From Xenopus tropicalis (taxonomy: Eukaryota; Chordata; Amphibia; Anura; Pipidae), in contig NC_030679.2 in assembly GCF_000004195.4 (NCBI RefSeq), positions 34,523,712 to 34,587,711 of the forward strand: 64,000 nucleotides of DNA, in the 5' to 3' direction. The translations under genes were made by a program, and so were the position numbers. Under the pieces are notes generated by a model. The model did not search any database and was not told where the DNA came from. It saw only the letters and a program-made list of their open reading frames with translations. Shown piece after piece: positions 58,898 to 64,000 of the stretch (the stretch's first letter is position 1; each line of letters opens with the position of its first letter).

Positions 58898-59934
58898 GTC
58901 ATCTCCTTATCTAACATGAAGCGCCACCCCCCCCCCCCCGTAATTATACTGAGCCTTCCTTCTCCTTTGCCTAGAAATCCAGGCAAAGAGCTGTCTACTG
59001 CCCCTGCCTAATTTATTTCCATTGGCACAGATGGCACAAAGCATGTGCATTAGGCAGTCCTTCATTTAGTGACTGATCTATCTATAATAATCACTAATTC
59101 CATCTGGTCATCCATGTACATCATTCTATTTTTAATGTCAAGGTTATTAAGATGGGACTACACTTCAATTTTATACATATTCCATATGATTTTCCTAGTG
59201 CGAAATGTCTACTCGAAAGAAATGCAACAGACACCAAAGTTTATCTTTTCTTTATATATTTATACATATAGACCATATTTCCACCCAAGCTACTGTTTAT
59301 CAACTTAGCCAATCATTTTTCTCTATTAGGACCCTCAATATATTTTTATCAGCATTGTTGCTCTTTTGGACTTTTCTTCTGTAACAATAAATATAAAAAA
59401 ATATCAAAAGTGTCTGAAAATGCCCAAAGGAGGAAGAACATGTAACTCATACCTCCTCAAAGTGGACTAGTTCAGGAAAAATACCCTTTACACTAGAGAG
59501 TGTAAGTATCAGACAATATAGTTATAGTGTAAAGAAAGAATGGTTTAGATGTGTATCCTGTTCTATATAAAAAGAACAGGCTAAATTAACATTATTTGAA
59601 AACAAAAAGTACAATAATTATAAAACATCTGAAATAATATATGTAATGTTATATAAATGGACAATGAAGAATGGTGTGAATTTAGACTGGGCATTCTTGA
59701 GCAATTAGGTGATATTAGACCCTGCTAAATAATCATGTAAAACAGAACCCATAATGGACACAAAGATGGTAGAACACGTAAAATATTGCACCAGATCTGA
59801 GGATGTGTTTGTGAAAAATATATTATAATTATTAATTTGTTTAGTATTAATTATATGGATGGGAACTACATTTCGTTTAGCCTACAGAAGTTTTAAGGAT
59901 ATTGGCGAACTCCAAAGGAGTTGGCAACCAGACA
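58898..59934. other. No gene seen
   Basis: C run of about 14 near 58927, otherwise unique AT-rich DNA. Confidence 0.4.
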
Positions 59935-59939
59935 TGTAA

Positions 59940-60299
59940 TGTCACGATACACAGACTGTCATTACAGAACATGGGCAGTGTCACTGGGCGTGTGCAGGTT
60001 CAGTAGCCAGACAGATCTAGAGTGGAAATTGTGCTTTATTTTTTTATCACATGCAGAAAAAAAACAGTTTTTTCAATGGTGCAATACCAACTTGTACCAG
60101 CAGGGGGTCAAGCACACTCCTGGCGCTCTATAACTACCTCTTACAAAGGCTTAACACAGACTCCCAAAAGAAACCAGTCTGCAGCTTTTATAGCCTCCAA
60201 ACTGCTCTATGCTGCCCCCGGTGGTCAGCATCTACTCTATAAATATTCATTCAGAGAGGCTGCCCACCCCTTTAGGAAGTGGCTTCTCTGAGAGCTCCA
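59940..60299 (-). mobile_element. Solo LTR, minus orientation
   Basis: Read on the minus strand the 360-bp block runs from TG ('tggagctctc') to CA ('tatcgtgaca'). It has a TATA box 'ggctataaaagctgc' (plus about 60181-60195) and, about 150 bases on, 'aaaaaataaagcac' (plus 60030-60045) as polyadenylation signal. Flanks 'tgtaa' (59935-59939) and 'ggtaa' (60300-60304) match at 4 of 5 bases. The plus-strand frames here are incidental. Confidence 0.68.
60098..60112 (+). promoter_or_regulatory. CTCF-like motif inside the solo LTR
   Basis: 'ccagcagggggt' matches the CTCF core CCASYAGRKGGC at 11 of 12 positions. A weaker inverted relative ('gcccccggtgg') lies about 110 bases on. Occupancy is unknown. 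Confidence 0.3.
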
Positions 60300-60304
60300 G
60301 GTAA

Positions 60305-63300
60305 GTGCTTTATTTAACTTTACTTTATACATGCAATTGCAATGTTATGTATAGAAACAAAGTAGTTTTATGCGCTCACTTTTATATACACTTATGGTAA
60401 ACCTAGCTTTCTATAAGCAGTAGTTTCAGCACCATTTAAAACATACTTCCAGCACAGCTGAGGCACATGTTCCAAACAAAGTAGGCCTCAGTTTGTAACC
60501 CAAAGCTAATGCTGTTGCACAGTTTGTACTTTTCACACATATATACCACATATATATACAGATTATACACATAGTTATTTACACAAATAATAAATTACTG
60601 AATTAATGAATTACTGGCCAGTAAAATTAACATTTAAAGACAAACAAACAAACAAAAATGTTTTAGCTTAATTCACTCCTTCACAGGCAGTATGTGTAAT
60701 GCTATGTGGGCTATGCTGGATGCACATAATAATTATTTACTTACAATTACGCACATGGTCAGTGGGCTATGGTCATTGCTGATAAATTAGGATAATGTGT
60801 TAGTGTTGCACATAGTGGTTTTGATTTTGTGATTATGTATTTTTTTCCTCTTATTAATAGTATATTATTTGACTTATTTCACATGGTTTGGTGATAGGGC
60901 TGCAAATGAGGCAAGCTGTGTGGGCCTTTATAATTTGCAAACCCATGAATACAAGTCTCATTGAATAAGCTAAATTCTTACAGTTAATGCCGAAAGATCT
61001 ACTGAGTTAAAAGCAACTTATAGTCCACACTCTTTTGGGTGTCTGGTTCAATTTGAAGACATTATCTCAGTCTATCTTTATATTAAAAGCAACAGTTTAA
61101 GCAACTTTTGGGGCAAGCTGAAATTGTCCTTCTATTGTACCTGTATACAAATGTATTGTAATACTGTATATTAAAAAAGGAACCTTTACCCCTGAACAAC
61201 ATACTGTAGGTCTCTTTAATACTATATTACATAAAACAGTTCACATGTGAAATAGTACTTCATACAAATAAACTGTGCTCATTAAAAAAAACTTTTTTAG
61301 TAGTCTGTGCCATTGGATAATCTTAAATATAAAATTGTCATTTTAAATACTAATGATCATATGATTTACAATGCACACAAACAAACCAAGGGCCCACATA
61401 TATATTAGGCCACATCAGTCCGTTAATGGGCAAAGTTCTGTATTTTACTCCCAGACCCATTAAAGCATACCATCCACACTTAAAAACAATAGTGCCTGTT
61501 TATTTTACCTAAAACCTAGTAAGACTGTATACAGATAGATACCAAGTTATTCTGATTTTCCATATAGAAACAAGGAACTGTGCTTGGTGACTCTGCTCTT
61601 TTAGTAGCTTAATATATGTATTAGATTGTGGGAGCCAGTAATAAGAAATAGCATTTCTTTAAGCAGTTTTTATCTCAACACTCGGCTCCAGATATGCCTA
61701 AAGAATGGAAGTGCTCACATAAATAGAATACTGATATGATATATATTTTTTCCCTATAGATGCAATTTAGCCATCCTTGCTTTTATACACCTGGCAGGAC
61801 TCAGGATGCATAAATGCTAATAAGATGGAAAATATTCTCAATATACATGGTTCATTTTAGCAAGATAATCCAAATATTTGTGTTTAGAATAAGATATAGG
61901 AATCCCCACTGTTAATTAATGTACAATTTGTAAGAATGCCAGCATTCTTTTCTTCCTAGAATAATGACTCATAAAGCTCACTTTTCTTTTGATTTAGGTA
62001 GGAGATATTCACCACCATCTCCCAGGAAGATATACAAAAACTGGGCAGTCGGTAGCTACTCTTTTAACAATGGACGGGAATAAAACACACTTTAAATTTC
62101 AGAGTTTGATCTGCATTTAGAAATGTAACCCATTATAATATCAAACAAAAGATCATTCCGTTGACCAGAAAAAATCCTGCTAAGCTTCCCATGCTTGTTA
62201 TGAGGTGCATTTTGCAAACTACAAATGGCACAGAAATTTGCAATTATATCTGTAAATTACTTTACAATTTTATACATAAGACAGCATGATATGAAGCACT
62301 TAATGCCAAAAAAATATTTATATATTTCTTTCCCTTGCCTACAATTACAAATAGAAATCACAGCACAAAAGCCGATAGGCATAGTACTTAATCAGCTGGC
62401 ATTTAAAGATAAATTGGCTAAAATGAATATATTGTTTGATTTGAACAACAATGTTTTTTTCAACTTTAAACTGACTAGTCTGTATTGGAACTGTGTGTGC
62501 ATATATATATATATATATACATATAAATATATGTACACCCTATTGTAAAGTATAAGGATGTTATAAGTCACAGAGATGCTCTATGACCATAGAAAGGCAG
62601 AAGGCCAAGTGCTTTTATACAGGTTATGGAACTATATATCCTCATATTGTACAACAGGGAGTACGTTATTTTTATATATGATAACATCCTTTAGCACTGT
62701 TTATAAGGAAATAATTTACAGACTACACTGAGCTAGCTCTTGTGTATTATATATAAATATATATACACATGCCACACACATACATACAGTATATGTGTAG
62801 ACTGAGTATGTACACAACTAAAATTAGAATGTTTAGGCTAAAAATTTTCTCAAAAACACTTTCTCTTAGATTTTTTAACATTTTCATTATTATATAGATA
62901 CAGAGAGCATACAAAAACAAAGATTATTTTTGCCCTTGTGTAAGACAACTACTCAAGTCGAAAGAGACATATACAGTAGCTTAGGTCAGTGAGCTTTGCT
63001 CAGTACCAATATACCCATCACACATTATATACAGGTTCATTTGTTAACCCCCAAGTAGCAGCTGAGGTGTACCATAAACACATGACAAGGGGACTCCTCA
63101 ATTGACCCTTCACTTTCACCTATCCCTCTGAACCCCATTGTTACATACCTTAATGAAACACTAGGAACCATAAATGGGTAAAAGGGACACATTTATCAAA
63201 TAAATAGGACCTTGCCAGCCTAACCCAAGGCAATATTCAAAGGCAGAATTCCATATGCTCTGCTGTTCCTTACAGCACTTGAGATCAGCACTGTCATTAT

Positions 63301-64000
63301 ATTTGCCACTGAGTATTAGACTGCCTCTACCTACAGATAGGATGGCCCCAAACTCTGCTACCAGCAGGAGCTGCATCTCCCACCATGAGAAAAGTTCAGC
63401 AGCTCTGCAGTGTCTCTATGATAGGAAATCCAAGCAGGCTGTCACCTAGCACAAGCAGTAGTAGGGTCTGTATCAATCAACCCACAGTGCAGCCACAGGA
63501 GAGAACCTCCTTCTTCTAAAACAACCACAATATAACAGTGCATACAAGACAACATCCAAATGTTGTTGTTAATAAATATGAGAGCATTAAGAAGAGAATC
63601 TCCTAGCATTTTACAAAATATGTAAAAAAGAGGGGTGAGAGGATGGGATGCTTCTACCTGCTCAGAAGATAGGAGGTAAACGGCTTCTCTTGTGACATCA
63701 CATCCCTATCTTTCTCCACCCCAGCCCAACTTTCCCCCACCTTGACTCATTGCTTCTCACCCAATCATAGCTGCATCTGATTCTGAATGGCTGCTGGTCA
63801 TTCAGATCCCTTGTCATGCAGTCCCTGCATTTATAGCTCCACGGCTTTCCTATATACTTGGAAGGTTTGCCTGAGGTAATACCAACCATATTGAAAATCT
63901 CATCAATGTATAAATTCAAGCATTAATAAAAATTCTTGATAAGAATTGTTTGTGCAACTTAACTTACATAAAAGTAACACTCAAGCTTTCCTATAATTAT
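60305..64000. other. No gene seen; microsatellites
   Basis: (TA)n at 62501-62519 and TA/CA-rich 62745-62815. No complete transposon with definable ends and no convincing reading frame; frames at 62225-62548 and 63161-63449 lack recognisable motifs. Confidence 0.4.

Noticed and set aside
63640..63860. Promoter with CCAAT and TATA-like words
   Set aside because: The words are in inconsistent order and orientation, and no transcribed feature is associated.

Overview
The window looks like a gene-poor vertebrate nuclear segment, most probably from Xenopus (species not resolved). It is AT-rich and CpG-poor, has no long intact reading frame, and is full of repeat families I recognise as typical of that genus: TTAA-flanked T2/Kolobok-type MITEs, hAT MITEs with 8-bp target duplications, TTA-flanked Harbinger-type MITEs, TA-flanked mariner-type MITEs, an L2/CR1-type LINE and a Tc1 transposon. 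I found no cellular protein-coding gene that I can support. The predicted reading frames are transposon remnants, tandem-repeat artefacts or chance. The segment could be intergenic or a large intron.

Layout. 1-9.1 kb: hAT and T2 MITEs, and a 1581-bp Tc1-like element with perfect 199-bp inverted ends but a broken transposase. 9.4-9.6 kb: a foldback insertion with 88-nt arms and a 13-bp target duplication. 9.6-21 kb: mostly unique sequence with a TA-flanked MITE, nested hAT and 'gtgatgag' MITEs and paired Harbinger-like MITEs. 21.2-22.3 kb: a MITE swollen by fourteen 52-bp units. 25.1-26.3 kb: two head-to-head TA MITEs, one with 112-bp internal repeats. 27.4-28.0 kb: a second foldback insertion with an 18-bp target duplication. 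29.1-34.4 kb: hAT MITEs plus 50-bp and 34-bp minisatellites. 37.6-40 kb: T2-type MITEs with long palindromic arms. 42-46.2 kb: a diverged direct-repeat pair, a CpG-rich solo LTR and an L2 fragment. 49-51.5 kb: Harbinger and self-nested TA MITEs. 53-57.1 kb: MITEs, including one carrying eleven 51-bp in-frame units. 58-60.3 kb: LTR remnants, including a solo LTR with a CTCF-like motif. 60.3-64 kb: no element recognised.

Three themes stand out. First, minisatellites with 34-112-bp units repeatedly arise in or beside DNA transposons. Second, two unrelated foldback insertions with retroelement-style target duplications both carry a hammerhead-ribozyme-like core; I infer Penelope-like elements. 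Third, several stretches free of recognisable repeats have the look of conserved non-coding elements, but this cannot be tested without alignments.
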